Shown: positions 22,001 through 33,477 of the stretch, piece by piece
How the letters are laid out: every line of letters begins with the position of its first letter
How positions within the stretch are numbered: the first letter of the stretch is position 1
Source: Miscanthus floridulus
Lineage: Eukaryota; Streptophyta; Magnoliopsida; Poales; Poaceae
Direction of reading: 5' to 3'
Length of the DNA: 64,000 nt
Assembly: GCF_019320115.1 (NCBI RefSeq)
Contig: NC_089582.1
Location: forward strand, 117,574,657 to 117,638,656
Made by a program: the position numbers and the translations under genes
Notes under the pieces: model-generated
What the model was told of the DNA's origin: nothing
The model's database searches: none
Seen by the model: the letters and a program-made list of their open reading frames with translations, nothing else

Positions 22001-22785
22001 ATTGCCGGTCATGTCATTCTCATTCTTCATTCTTGTCCTTATCCTCTCTCTCCTTTCTTGCACGGCTGAACTATCTCTTTTGCTGGCTTCCGGTGCATAG
22101 GGTAGAACACGAGCTGCAGAATGGCGCATGATGCCAGTCTCTTACAACAATTGAAGTTCTCAGGCATTTATATATTTACCATTACTATAGATGGCATCTT
22201 ATATTGTGTCACTGACATGGTATTTTATATACCACTCATCTCGTAATGATGGTAAATATGTAACTATCGCCAAAAATTATAATTCTTCAATTTGCGAATA
22301 AGTAAGAAGAATGCAAAAAAGGGAAATTCTTCAGTCCCTACCTATAAATACCTAAAGTGTCAAAGCAACTCAAAAGCTTCTGTAAGAAAAATAAGAAGGT
22401 AGATACTCCTGGGCGTTCAGGCATATGCCACTTTGCTGGGATTGACCAAAGCATTTGGCCCGATTCGAGCAGCACAGACGGGAAGGCCGGTTGTTGATGT
22501 GCTAATGGCGAGCCGGCATAGCCATCTGAACTCATAGTCCAGTAGGGTACAGTTTTTCATTTGGGCTTTGAGAAAAACTGAATAAGTGAAGCGAAGATAC
22601 CATTCACTTTTATCACCGTTTGCTCATCCATACAATTTTTGAGCTGAAAATTTTGAGGATAAACAGGACAGCGAAGTTTGGCTCCGTAGTCAGTACGTAG
22701 GAGAAATTGTACTTCTAATCCGCTTCACTTTTATTTATTGTTTTCTAACGTTAGCTTGTAATAGTGACTTTCAACGATCTGAATA

Positions 22786-22877
22786 ATACCACGGAAATAT
22801 ACAAGGAGGAAGGAACGGTAAAAGAAGAATTATACCACTGAAATACACAAGGAGGAAGGAACGGTAAAAGAAGAAGA
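22786..22877. repeat. 46-bp tandem duplication
   Basis: Two copies (22786-22831 and 22832-22877) of ATACCAC.GAAATA.ACAAGG...AAAAGAAGAA, with two substitutions at the start of the unit. Confidence 0.9.
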
Positions 22878-23002
22878 AGTGCATATCTTCTAGGTATTGC
22901 TAATCACATGTTCAACCATATAAAACGCATAGCAACGGTCACGTGCTTTGTTGGCCGGTCGCTGACAGTTTTTTTTGTTTGTTTGGTATTGTTGTTTCCA
23001 CA

Positions 23003-23030
23003 CCCCCCCCCCCCCCCCCCCCCCCCCCCC
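23003..23030. repeat. Poly-C tract of 28 bases
   Basis: An uninterrupted run of C after CCACA. The length is unusual and may be uncertain in the assembly. Confidence 0.9.
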
Positions 23031-24028
23031 TTTTCTGTAGGTTTCCCGAGACTATACTTGTATTTTCCTATATACCAGTGCTAGTTCGTTAAAAAAAGCA
23101 CTCACGTGCCGAGAAGCATACGTACTTACACACCAGTACAAATGAAAAGCGCAAGTCAAACAGATCAAATTGACAACGAAGCACACCGCAGTTGCAGATG
23201 GTATTTTTCTGAGCATCTTTATCCAGCCGTCCAGGCAGGCACCGGCTTTTCTTTAGCTCAAATCCACGCCGAGATCTCAGTACATAGCTTGTACAGCCTT
23301 TTGATCCAGATCAGTGAAAAAACAACGGAAAAGCAGGGGTAGGTGTTGTCGAGGCCTACCAGATCAATGATTAGAGGCAGAGCATAAAGAGAAAGGCATG
23401 CATGTACAAGTAGTAAGGAAGCCTACGGATGCAGCCATGGAGATGGAGGTACAATAATTTCCAAAGGAAACAACAACCGTCTTCGCCCTGTTGAAAAAGT
23501 TGCTGAAGGCTGAAGGGCCTGTTCATCTGAACTTATCAGCCGACTTATCAGCTAGAATAAATCAGCCAAGACCGGCTTATCAGCCGGCTTTAATACCAGC
23601 CGAAATCATGAACAAAGTAGAATCTGAACAAAGTAGTCATTCAACAATCATGAGGCAAGGTCGTAAGGACGAGAGATCTACTCGTACAGTATGCCTGATG
23701 AAAACATTGTCGGCAGTTTGCCGTACCGAGTAACAATAGATACGATGATCTCCCAGATCAGTAAAGAATATAACTGTTGTTAATTGTAGCAGTAGACTGA
23801 AACAAACATAGAAGAAAATCTACATGATATAGTGATTTGATGATTCAATTTATAAGGCAGTTACAATTGACCATGTGAGGTGTGCGCCTGATCCAAGTAG
23901 GGCACATTCTGAAGGCACATATCTATACCATCCAGTCTTATTACAGTGGAGCATATACTATATCCCATATCCACAATTCGGCACCAATTGAAGGGCAGAG
24001 AAGTTCATCCTCCAAAGCTGCGTTTCAG

Positions 24029-26286
24029 TCACCTTTCTCGTTTCCTCTTCATAGGGAGCAAGGTCTTCGGTTTTTCTGATGGCTTGTTAACTGATTCTTG
24101 GTCTTCAATAAGGTGGAAACCAGGGTGCAACGACAATTTCTCCACTTCAACTTTTGCTACGTCCTTCCTTACTCCTATGTCAGTAATGTATCTGCCAGCA
24201 CAGTACATCCCAGCTGTGACAGTGGCCATTCCAAGCGGACCAGCAGCCAGAAGCTTAAACGGAGTGGACAGAAGAGCTGCCAACGGCACACCAATGGCAG
24301 AAGAAGTTTGCCCACTAGTCCCAATGCCAGGTTCCTCAACTGGTAGAAGCCCTGTCTTGCAGTAGAGTGCAAAGTCTTCGCAGTTCTTCTCGAACATGTC
24401 GTAATTTCCAAAACCATTTTGAAGCAAGTACATCGCTCGATGGACAACAACCTCTGGTGGGTCTGATTCGGCAATGGTGCAGGTCCCCCCACGAAGCTTT
24501 GCAAGGAAAACCGCAGATGGCACTCCATACTCGAAGCAATAGAGAGAGCCATTGCGAAGGAAACAGTCCAAGCAAGTGAGGACAACACCACTGTTGGGCA
24601 GCTGAAATCCACAATCAGGGAATGTTGGGCACTCCGATGGAACCTCTGAGATCAGGCTGGAGGTGGAGTCTGATGAATCTGAACTTTCAGTTTCTTTCTT
24701 TCGTGTAAAATGGACTACTTTGCTTCCTCCAACATAAATACCTGAACATACACAAGAAAATTGCTTGAGAAGCAATGGAAAGAAATTTCAAAACGGCAGT
24801 TAACGATATATCATTGCTTTACTTATTGCCCGGTTGTGAACAACATGCTGAAGTTCTCTTAATAAGGGATAATTTGCTGGAACATGTAAAAATGCTGTTA
24901 CTTGACAAATTAATCCAGAGCCAGAGAGGATGTATGATGCAGGAGACGAAGCAAAATAGTTTTTTTTTTCAACAAATTGAGCAGCTTTTCATACAGGTTG
25001 TGCAGAACCCAGATCTTGTCCTCCCAAGATATGTGCCTTACTAAATTACCATAAAGAGCCACTTTAACTTTATGGAGCAGAACAGGGTATCTGCCAACAA
25101 TAGGCACTGATTGTGGAGACACTGTCCCTATAGCACAATTGTGACACTTTAGAAGGGTCGTCTCCTAAATGAAGATCAACGAGAGATGCAAAATAAAAGA
25201 ACTGTGGTATAAATAATAAATACAAAAAGTTAGTTACCTCAACTAGTAAAAGTGACTGAATAGTTCAACAACTTAGTTAACATAGGATACTTTGGTGACC
25301 AGAGTTTACAGCAACTAGGCCTAAACTACTCACTTATCAGGCACAGTAAAGCATAGCCTGTAGTGTTTCTTTCCTGGAAGCAACCTCGAGTTAACAATAA
25401 GGCTGCTCCACACTAGAAAAACAACAAAGCACAGAAACAGACAGACACGTTGGTTAGCAGTAGGTGAGCAGCAACAAGTGCCATTTGTTCTACATGGAAA
25501 GCAGAACAGTAAGACACAAGCATGTGGCATCCTACACCCTGTTCTTGTTGGTTTCAACCAGCCCAAACCAGCCAACCAACAGTATTTTCCTCTCATATAA
25601 AACTAGCACCAGCCAGCCCTAGCCATCTGGAAGGTTATGTACAGAGTACGGTATCTTCAGTTGAAGCAGGCGTGGTGAGATGAGCGAGATGGAGTAGAAA
25701 CATGGCATCGTGTGTGTCCGCCCACCCCCACCCCCACCCCGAACTTATAATTTGTCGGTTACAGACTTACAGTCATCCACTGCCACCAAACTGATGTGAA
25801 CAAAAATCTCGAGAGTAAATAGGGAAGGGCATAAGAATTGGCATGGCTTTTGCAGGGAAATTCTGCAAATATACAAGGACAACAGAACAGAAGGAAAACC
25901 TCACAGATTAGCCAATTGAGGCGACGCACAGAGGCGTTCACATTTCACGCACACACGAATCACCACGATTAATCCTCTCGCCGGACAGAGCAAAAACACA
26001 ACCAATACCAGCGTCTAGCGGTTGCGAAAAGAAAGCCCAACTGAGCCGGCGCGGGCCAGAATTCCGGTGAACAGCTAACTTGCACACTTCGAGAATTCGT
26101 GATCCGCACCATCGGCGGCGGCAATTCGCTCGCTACTAGAACTCGTGAGGACGGGAACCCTTGTCATCGTCGGAGGGAATTGAGGAGCCTACCGTGGTGG
26201 GAGTAGGCGTAGACGGCCCGCCAGGTGTAGATGTGGTCGCCGGGCCTGATCTCCGACCGCTCCACCCGGTTCGATAGCAGCCCCAT
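24029..26286 (-). CDS. LRAT/NC-domain protein, LEAD-SENSITIVE 1-like
   Basis: Two coding exons, 26193-26286 and 24029-24741, separated by a 1451-bp GT-AG intron; they join in phase to 268 residues. Exon 1 gives [20 protein letters not shown] and ends YAYSHH; exon 2 resumes [12 protein letters not shown]. The fold is the NlpC/P60-related LRAT domain. The likely catalytic set is His31 (SHHGIYVGG), His42 (KVVHF) and Cys152 ([12 protein letters not shown]). A Cys-rich stretch lies at residues 69-100. A hydrophobic segment near residues 195-225 (AALLST...[10 protein letters not shown]) may be a membrane helix. The Arabidopsis relative LEAD-SENSITIVE 1 is linked to lead tolerance; for most family members substrate and location are unknown. 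The ATG is set by the conserved [12 protein letters not shown] start. The gene appears intact. Confidence 0.93.
24742..26192 (-). other. Intron of the LRAT-domain gene
   Basis: A single long intron with donor G|GTAGG at 26192 and acceptor TTCAG at 24742. No second gene or intact transposon is seen inside it. Confidence 0.8.
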
Positions 26287-26441
26287 CCCAACCCGCCGCC
26301 ACCGCCTCCTCCCAGCGTCGCACTCACACCCCCGCCGCCTCTACAGCTCTACTACAATTACCCCGTCCATTGCAGCCAGCAAGGGGGAGGGGGCGGATGG
26401 TGGAGTCACGGAGAGTGGTTGCGGGAGAGCGGACTTCCGGA

Positions 26442-26448
26442 CTATATA
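26442..26448 (-). promoter_or_regulatory. TATA box of the LRAT-domain gene
   Basis: TATATAG on the minus strand, about 156 bp upstream of the ATG at 26286. Confidence 0.6.
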
Positions 26449-26449
26449 C

Positions 26450-27681
26450 AAGGGTAGCCGAGGCAAAGGGGCCGGCCGAGGCCGCGAGGGGTAGTGGTAG
26501 TGGAGCTGTAGGGGCAGAGGGACGAGGCGTCGGCGTGGTGTTTGGGAGACGGCCAGGAAAAACAAAAGAATGTCGCAGTGACGTACAACAAGGCAGGCAC
26601 CACACCACCCCGCCACCGCCGATCCCCCTCCCTCTGGGTCGCTGGGCTTCTGCTGCAGCCTCCGGCTCGAGGCAGGAGCAAGCGAGAAAAAACGGGTTGG
26701 GGGGCACGGGGCATTTTCCCGTCAAGTACCAGGGTCACATGCGGTGATTCGGCGAAATTGACGAGGGAGGACTGGAGGAGTAGGGCAGGAGGCGGGGGAA
26801 TCGTGAATCGGGATCGGCACGTCGCAGCGGGACGCCTCGGATCGTGTGTCGCCGTGGACTCTGTTCCTTTTCTACCCTGCCCCGCGTTGCGCTTCCTGCA
26901 CACCCCGTTGCTGCGTTTTTTTTTACTGCAGCACAACTGCACTGGCTAGGTAAACAGGCATCGGGGGACGGGGAGCATCCGAGAGCATGTGTAGAGCGGT
27001 GAGACGGGGCCGGCCGACGACCGTGCAGTACAGGACCGGCCACCAACTGCGGTCGCGCACCTAACCGGGCCGCCGTGGCACGAGCTCCCGTCGTGCCGGT
27101 CACCTGATGTTGATGGTGGCGCCACTCGCTTTTGTAGGCTAGGCTTCATTCGCTCCGTGCTTCGTCGTTGTTCTAAAGCTTCATGGATGGTGATCGTCAC
27201 CGATAGGTGATAGTAACATTTTTCAAACGGAAGGTGTGTCGCGGTCGCGGCCAACGACGAGAGCAATAACGGGTTGATGCCATCTTTCTAACCTGACTGA
27301 CTAGTAGACATTTTGTAGCGGCAATTTAGTACGATTGGAGCAAGTTGAGACGATGGTCAGAAACCAATTGCAGTCACCAAGACACATCCCAGTCCAATAC
27401 TGTAGCGTGTTGCATTGCTCGTCTCTCGTAATTTCCAAAAGTTTTTTCGTATTTTTTTTTAAGTTAGAGCATCTCTGAAAGTCTTTCTAAAGCTCATTAT
27501 CTAAATCATCGTTTGGAGAATAAGTTACATAAAAATTAGAATTGGATAAAATATACCCGATACCCAATCCCCGAAACCGAATTACATGAACTCGGACCCG
27601 AAGTACCCGATCACAATTTTGGATAGTAATTGTAAAAACCCGAATTTAGTTTGAGTAATGTTCCCCGGTACCCGAACTACC
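26450..27681. other. Upstream intergenic region
   Basis: GC-rich to about 27270, with frames on both strands that look like composition effects. Then decayed DNA-transposon words: agagcatctctgaaagtctt (27465) of MITE type, and repeats of acccgaa/acccgata (27551-27680). No gene is seen. Confidence 0.4.
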
Positions 27682-28509
27682 TGAAAGCATTTAGGGCCCT
27701 AGTTGGGTTTCGGTGATTAATGACAATACGATATTACTATGACTAACGTGTGTTTTGCAGAGGCAATTAACTTAGGTCATGGTAATGACAATTGATTGGG
27801 CAATCATGGTTGTCATGCCCCTACAATAGAAATCGTTTCGGTTTTCAAAGGATGGACGACAAGGTTAATAATGGACTAGTTCTAAGAGTAATTTAGGACG
27901 CTGGTTCCGGTGTGACCGGACGCTGGCAGTAGAGTCCGGTTAGTTCATTTGATCAAGTGAAGTCGTCTGGATGCGACCGAACGCTGGGTGTCAAAGTCCG
28001 GTCAACTCCAGTAAGGTTCCAGAGAGGAAGAATTCCTTTGGCCGTACTACTTAGAACCAACGTCCGGTCAACATTTGACCCTCCATTCACTTCTAACTCG
28101 AAATTATATGTGAATGAAGTTTTCTCCAATTGATCTTAGGGCTACTTAGAAGCTACCTAGTAGTAGATTTGACAAGTGTGCACCACACCTAACCCACTAG
28201 ACTCACCTAGGTCAAACTACTAGTCCATACCCCCTTAATAGTACGGCCAAAGGAAAAAACAAAGTCCTAAACTACTCTAAATATCTCTTCAACACTAAAA
28301 GACACTTAGAACTAGTCCATCCTTAACCTTGTTGTCCATCCTTTGAAAACCGAAATGATTTTCATCGTAGGAGCATAACAACCATGATTGTCCAATCAAT
28401 TGCCATTACCATGACCTAACTTAATTGCCTCTGCAAAACACACGTTAGTCTTAGTAATCTCGTATTGTCATTAATCACCGAAACCCAACTAGGGGCCTAG
28501 ATGCTTTTA
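27682..28509 (-). repeat. 3' LTR of the copia element (828 bp)
   Basis: On the minus strand it begins TAAAAGCATCTAGG (TG changed to TA) right after the polypurine tract and ends AAATGCTTTCA at 27682. Its first and last 205 bp (28305-28509 and 27682-27886) are inverted copies of each other at roughly 85-90% identity by eye, with 418 bp between them. The interior contains CCGGACGCTGG/CCGGTCA words. Confidence 0.7.
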
Positions 28510-28523
28510 ATCTCCCCCTTTTT
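28510..28523 (-). other. Polypurine tract of the copia element
   Basis: The minus strand AAAAAGGGGGAGAT adjoins the LTR. Further GGGGGAG tracts lie upstream in the element, at about 28896-28960 (for example CCAAAGGGGGAGAGGG). Multiple tracts are a known trait of SIRE-type elements. Confidence 0.75.
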
Positions 28524-29147
28524 GTGATTGATGACAATACAACCTCGAGTATGAAAAAGAGATGAGGTTTTCGACATGCTTGGTTCATATAAACTTTTGA
28601 CAATAAGAACAAAAGATTTAGACAAGCTTATATGACCCAAGCCAACATGATGTACTCAATAGATATGAAATAAGCATGAGTATAAGAAATAAAGCTCATT
28701 TACATCGAAGTAAAGCACGGAAGCAAGGCAAATGAGCATAACCAAGTGATATGACATATATAAAGATCAAAGTAGAGAGCACATATGTCACATATCACAT
28801 AAATATCACGATCACACGTATGTAGTTCAATGCATGAAAGTAAATATGAATGCATAATAATGTATCACACATAAAAAAACAAATGTAATAGATAAGCTCC
28901 CCCTAGATATATCGCTCCCCCTATGTCTATCATACTCGATCCCTCTCCCCCTTTGGTGTCAAACACCAAAACATAAGGGTCGATCGACGGGGCTGGAGCA
29001 GATGAGTCGAGCGCTGAGTCGCGATGAGCGATCTAAAACTAGGTAGCATCATCATCTGATCCTGAGCTCTGAGCAGTCTGACCCTCTATCGCTGGAAGTA
29101 TGACTGCAGGTCTGAGTAGTCTGGGTCGGATCTAAAATTGGTGCGAC
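28524..29147 (-). other. Non-coding 3' region of the copia element
   Basis: Lies between the env-like ORF and the polypurine tract. AT-rich with repeated polypurine tracts; no frame is seen. Confidence 0.5.
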
Positions 29148-31460
29148 CTATGACACTGCAGGTATGACTGTAGCAGGTGGCTCTGATGATGCAACTAATG
29201 ATGGGAGCGTCTCTGTAGTCCTAGTAATAGGAGCAACTATGGAAGGTCTAGGGACATGTAACTCTGGTGGTGTAGGCTGTCCTGTCAACTCACTGAATGT
29301 AGCACCAAGGCTCCTAGAAATTGGGGTGTCTGTCACAAGCATCGACGAACTCTGAGCCGGTATGAAGCCCGTATGTAGAGGTGTGAAGGAAAGACCCTGG
29401 GCTGGCACTGGCGAAGCAAACCACTGGGACATCTACTCTATAGGTGAAGCGAACATGGTAGCTGGTTGTCCCTGACTCTGAAGCCCACTAGGCTGAAAAC
29501 CTAGAGTCATTGTAGTGGTGGCAGGCTGGCCGAACTGAGGTGTAAGCTATGCTGGTGGAGCCCCAATAGTAGAGATGACATGCTGCATAAATCCAAGTAA
29601 CTACTGCTGCATGAGGAGCTACTACTGTTGCATGGCCTGCTGCTGCTGGATAGCCTAATGCTGTCGCTGGAACTTGTCATGTCTAGCCTGAACCTGTGCA
29701 AGTGCAGCTGCGGTCTCCTCGGCCTGGCGAGTCTTATCCTGCCTTATCCGCTCAAGTATAGCAAGAAGAGCGGGGTCCATCTATGGTGCCTATGGAGCTA
29801 AGCTGGAGCCACTGGCCTCACTGTCATGTCGTCGTTGAGGCATCTGAGGGATATCCTAGTAGTCATCATCTAAACTATCGCTAGGGTCGCTCTCGACCAT
29901 ACCCTCCTACTGAGCATCTAGCTCCTCCTCTATAGCTGCTACGCCCTTAATGATCTCATCCTGCTGGGCTACAGTCTCTGACACCTCTAGGCGATGGCAC
30001 AGCTGGCTAGGTGTCCTCGCTGCACTGTGGCGGAGCATCTGAGTCATGTTATAAGCTAGAAACTCTATAATAGCTCCTGAATACTCTGCCAACATCTCAG
30101 GAGGCCTCACTGTTACTACCATGTGAATTAGAAAAGTGATCTAGTGAGCATATGACAGCTGCTTGTGACCTCTGAATCCCTCTACAAGTGTATCCTCCAT
30201 CTCATAAAGAATGAGATCCCATATATCAAATGTTGTTTGCTGGATCAGGGAGTTCAGTAGCCACAATTAAATATAAGTCAATCCCTTGTGATATCCCATC
30301 CTCGGTAGCAGGGTCCTTCTCATGATAGCATCAAGCAGTCTAGCTATAGGAGTAAGATCTTTGGGTGTCCTGCTCGACCCCTCGCCGAATGGCTCTGTAA
30401 AGCAAGGTCAGATGAGATCTGTGGGAGGCACAAGACCGTCAGGAGGGTGTCTAGGAGATTCTGTGTGTCCATAGCAAACCTCATGAAGACGGATGAGTGA
30501 CTCCTATAACCTGAGGAACTCTCTGACCCTAAAACTCATCAGCCTATAGTCACGGCCTCTGAATGCAAAGTGTATGAACCTGTGAGCTAGGTCAATCCAA
30601 AGTGTAGCGTAGAACTCACGGACCCATGATGGAACATATCTGCCTGTCCATCCAAGTAAGTCTGTTAGCCTTGGCAAGTAAGAGAGGTGAGGGTGGATCT
30701 GCTCTCCAGCTGCTGCTACAATGGCCTTAATAAAGCATACTCTCTGAGATATGAAAGCCACACCACTGTTCAAATAAGCATTATAGGAATCCTCCTGTAG
30801 TGGTGTATAGAAACCCTCTGAAGCACGTTCGTCCCTCCTCGGTGGGAACCAGTCCTTGAACTGAACAAACTAGAGCTGCTGCACCTGCTTGGCTGTGGCG
30901 GCCCTCAAGTCCAGGTGAGTCACTAGAGGTGGACCCTATGGTCTAGGAGGCGGACAAGAACCCCTCCTCTATATCTCTAGCCTCGGTGTCACCTAGGCAT
31001 GGGTATGACTAGAGTGGCGTAACTATGGCTGAGGTGCTTGCTCTGTCTCCTCTATCTGCTTTCCCTCTTGAGTCTGCTTAGCACCCTCTGACTGCACTAG
31101 TGGCTGTGTCTGCTGTTGTGGCTCCCCCTAAGGCTAACTCTCCTCTAAAACAACACACCATCCCTCAAGCATGATAGTCCTAGCTAGACTACCATGATGA
31201 CACTCAACCTACTCAATGGCTGCCCTCTATGCTAGTGAAAGCTGATTTGTAATGACAACACTACTCTGAGCACCTCCTCTCTCTGCATGCTCTACGATGG
31301 CTGCTATTATTGCTGCTCTCGTTGTATCAGCATCTACAAACTTCTGCTTCTTTGATGTAGTCTTCTTTGTCCCCTTGCCTATCACCTCAGCACGCAAGCA
31401 AGGTAGAGGCCTCGGATCCTCATCACCTAGACCACCTCCGGTGTTCTTGACACGTGCCAT
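29148..31460 (-). pseudogene. Env-like extra ORF of the copia element, decayed
   Basis: Same strand as pol and downstream of it, the position of the env-like ORF in SIRE/Maximus elements. The start is probably the ATG at 31458-31460 (MARVKNTGGG), followed by a basic stretch (GKGTKKTTSKKQKF). The best preserved segment is 30504-30773 (HPHLSYLPRLTDLLGWTGRY, then VPSWVREFYATLWID), which resembles the 'putative plant transposon protein' type found in grass and legume retroelements. Later parts are helical (29907-30122) and then Gln-rich (about 29500-29760). Many in-frame stops read CAG/CAA or TGG as TAG/TAA/TGA. No clear signal peptide or transmembrane helix is seen, so an envelope role is not supported by sequence alone. 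Confidence 0.55.
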
Positions 31461-32869
31461 TGCTGGACCTAAAAAGAGCAACTGCCACTGACAAGAATCA
31501 ACTACCAACTATCACTTCTGAGGCTTGGCCTCGATCCGTACTCGTGAGCTTGGCCCTGAGTAAACTATCAACTGCCAAAGTAACCTCAAACCCACCGACT
31601 CGCTGCACGATAGAATAGATTGGATATATGAATAATTATAATATACATCTAGAGATATGAAACCCTAAGAAGCAAGCATTAGATACAAAATTAGAATCAA
31701 GGGCTTGCTACCTGATGAATTGGCGGGGATCGCCTAGGGTTAGGGTTCCAGCGAGGCAATGCGGCATTGGATGGGGCTTGGAGATGCGGGTGTGGCAATG
31801 GAGGTGCTTGTAGCTCGGGCATGGGCGATGGTGTGGCACGATGACGCTAGGGCACGGGCTTGGCGGCTGTTGTGAGGTGCGGTGGCGCTAGGGCAGCGGC
31901 AAGGATCAAGGCATGGCCGCACGGAGCAGAGGTGCGGGGGCGGCATAGGTAGGCGACGCGAGCTAGCGGCGAAGCGGTGGTGGCGCGGTCTTGGCTACAT
32001 GGTACGGTGCGGATGCGGTGAAGCAATGCGGCGCTGGTGAAGATGGCACAGTGGCTCGGCTCAGGAACGACAAAGTCGGCGCGGGCGTGCAGGATTAGGT
32101 CAAGGCGACACGGTTATATGGTGGCTCACCCATGATGGATAAGGAAACAGAGAAGAGTTTTAGATAGGCACGACTTCTACTGACCGGATGCTCCGGTGGC
32201 AACGACCGGACGTTGCCACCCGGAGTCTGGTTGACAACAGAGAGGTCCAAAACCTCCCAAGTCACGAACGGACATGTCCGACCACTACTGACCGGACACA
32301 GCCAGAGTTTGGTCGATCCTTAGATCTTCTTTTTTACTTGATTGGACACAGGGACATCATCTAACTAGACATAGGGAAAGAACTGTTTCAACGTCCGGTC
32401 ACTCCTTCGCAGCAACGATTCACCTCCTGTGAACTGACCGGATGTAGGGAGCAGAGTCCAGTCCAGCGTTCGGTCACCCTTTTCAACAAATCTTCAATGT
32501 TCCTTCATACTACCTGTTCCCAATCAAGTCCCAACTTCAATAAGACCCAAATAAATATCAATTGGGACTAATGTGAGTGACCTCTCTCAAACCCTCAAAA
32601 AATTTTAAAGTATTTTGCCTTAGGCTATAATTCTTTTTAAGAAAATAGACAATAAAAGGGTAATTGAAGAGAAACGACAAAACAACATATATGCATATGC
32701 AATGTAATACTTGAAAGTAATTATAGTTGCTTGTCAAGTTTGATCCAAGGTTAAGCTTCTTCACACGCTTTTCGACGGTTATCTTAACCATATTAGACAA
32801 GCGCTAAATGCATTATCAAAAGTTAAACATGTTGTATATTACAAATGCAATGCAAGGGACGACACAAGC
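31461..32869 (-). other. Region between RNase H and the env-like ORF
   Basis: No gene. GC-rich at 31740-32110. Then a cluster of GACCGGACGTTGCC / CCGGTCA-type words (32180-32480) like those in the LTR, then AT-rich DNA. It may be a leader for a spliced env-like message. Confidence 0.4.
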
Positions 32870-33477
32870 TCATTTTCTAGTGAAGTTGCTAAAATCAAGC
32901 ACATTGAGTTCATTCCTCAACCGACAAAATATAGCCTCATCTAGCGGTTTAGTGAAGATATCCACCAATTGATCCTCGGTCCTTATACCTTCTAGTGAAA
33001 TATCATTCTTAGCAACATAATCTCTAAGAAAGTGATGGCGGATATCTATGTGCTTGGTGCGAGAGTGTTGAACCAGATTATTAGTAAGCTTTACTGCACT
33101 CTCATTGTCACACAAAAGAGGTACCTTTTCTAGAACTACACCATAGTCTAGCAAAGTTTCCTTCATATAAAGTATTTGTGCACAACAAACACCTACGACA
33201 ATGTATTCTGCTTCGATGGTAGACAAAGCCACACTATTTTGCTTCTTGAAGAACCAAGACATAAGTGATCTACCAAGCAAATGGCACCCTCTGAATATGA
33301 TTTTCCTATCAACTTTACAACCGGCATAATCCAAATCGGAATAGCCAACTAATTCAAATCTAGCTCCTTTGGGATATCAAAGACCAATACTTGGTGTGTG
33401 CTTAAGGTACTTAAGGATTTTTTTAACGGCTACCAAATGAGCTTCCTTAGGATTAGCTTGAAATCTAGCACACATAC
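32870..33477 (-). pseudogene. pol: Copia RT end and RNase H (part beyond the nested insertion)
   Basis: Resumes the RT tail right after the insertion point (MCARFQANPKEAHLVAVKKI). It then reads GYSDLDYAGCKVDRK, SWFFKKQNSVALSTIEAEY and LLCDNESAVKLTNN, ending LRNELNVLDFSNFTRK at 32870. RNase H catalytic acids are visible as D in YSDLDYAG, E in STIEAEY and D in LLCDNESA. A TGA lies at GL*YPKG (about 33378; family residue CGA or TGG). The enzyme degrades template RNA during element replication. Confidence 0.85.

Larger units (their letters stand above)
22001..24028. other. Intergenic region downstream of the LRAT-domain gene
   Basis: No gene. It holds a 46-bp tandem duplication (22786-22877), a 28-base C run (23003-23030), and a MITE-like phrase gggcctgttcatctgaacttatcagcc at about 23515. 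The 3' untranslated region of the minus-strand gene should lie in about 23880-24028 (AATAAG on the minus strand near 23940). Confidence 0.45.

Noticed and set aside
26324..27266. Several Arg/Pro-rich frames upstream of the LRAT-domain gene
   Set aside because: GC-rich promoter composition keeps frames open by chance. There is no conserved motif and they overlap on both strands.
31740..31946. 68-residue minus-strand frame before the env-like ORF
   Set aside because: It is low-complexity Ser/Pro/Ala sequence in a GC-rich leader, with no link to the downstream ORF.
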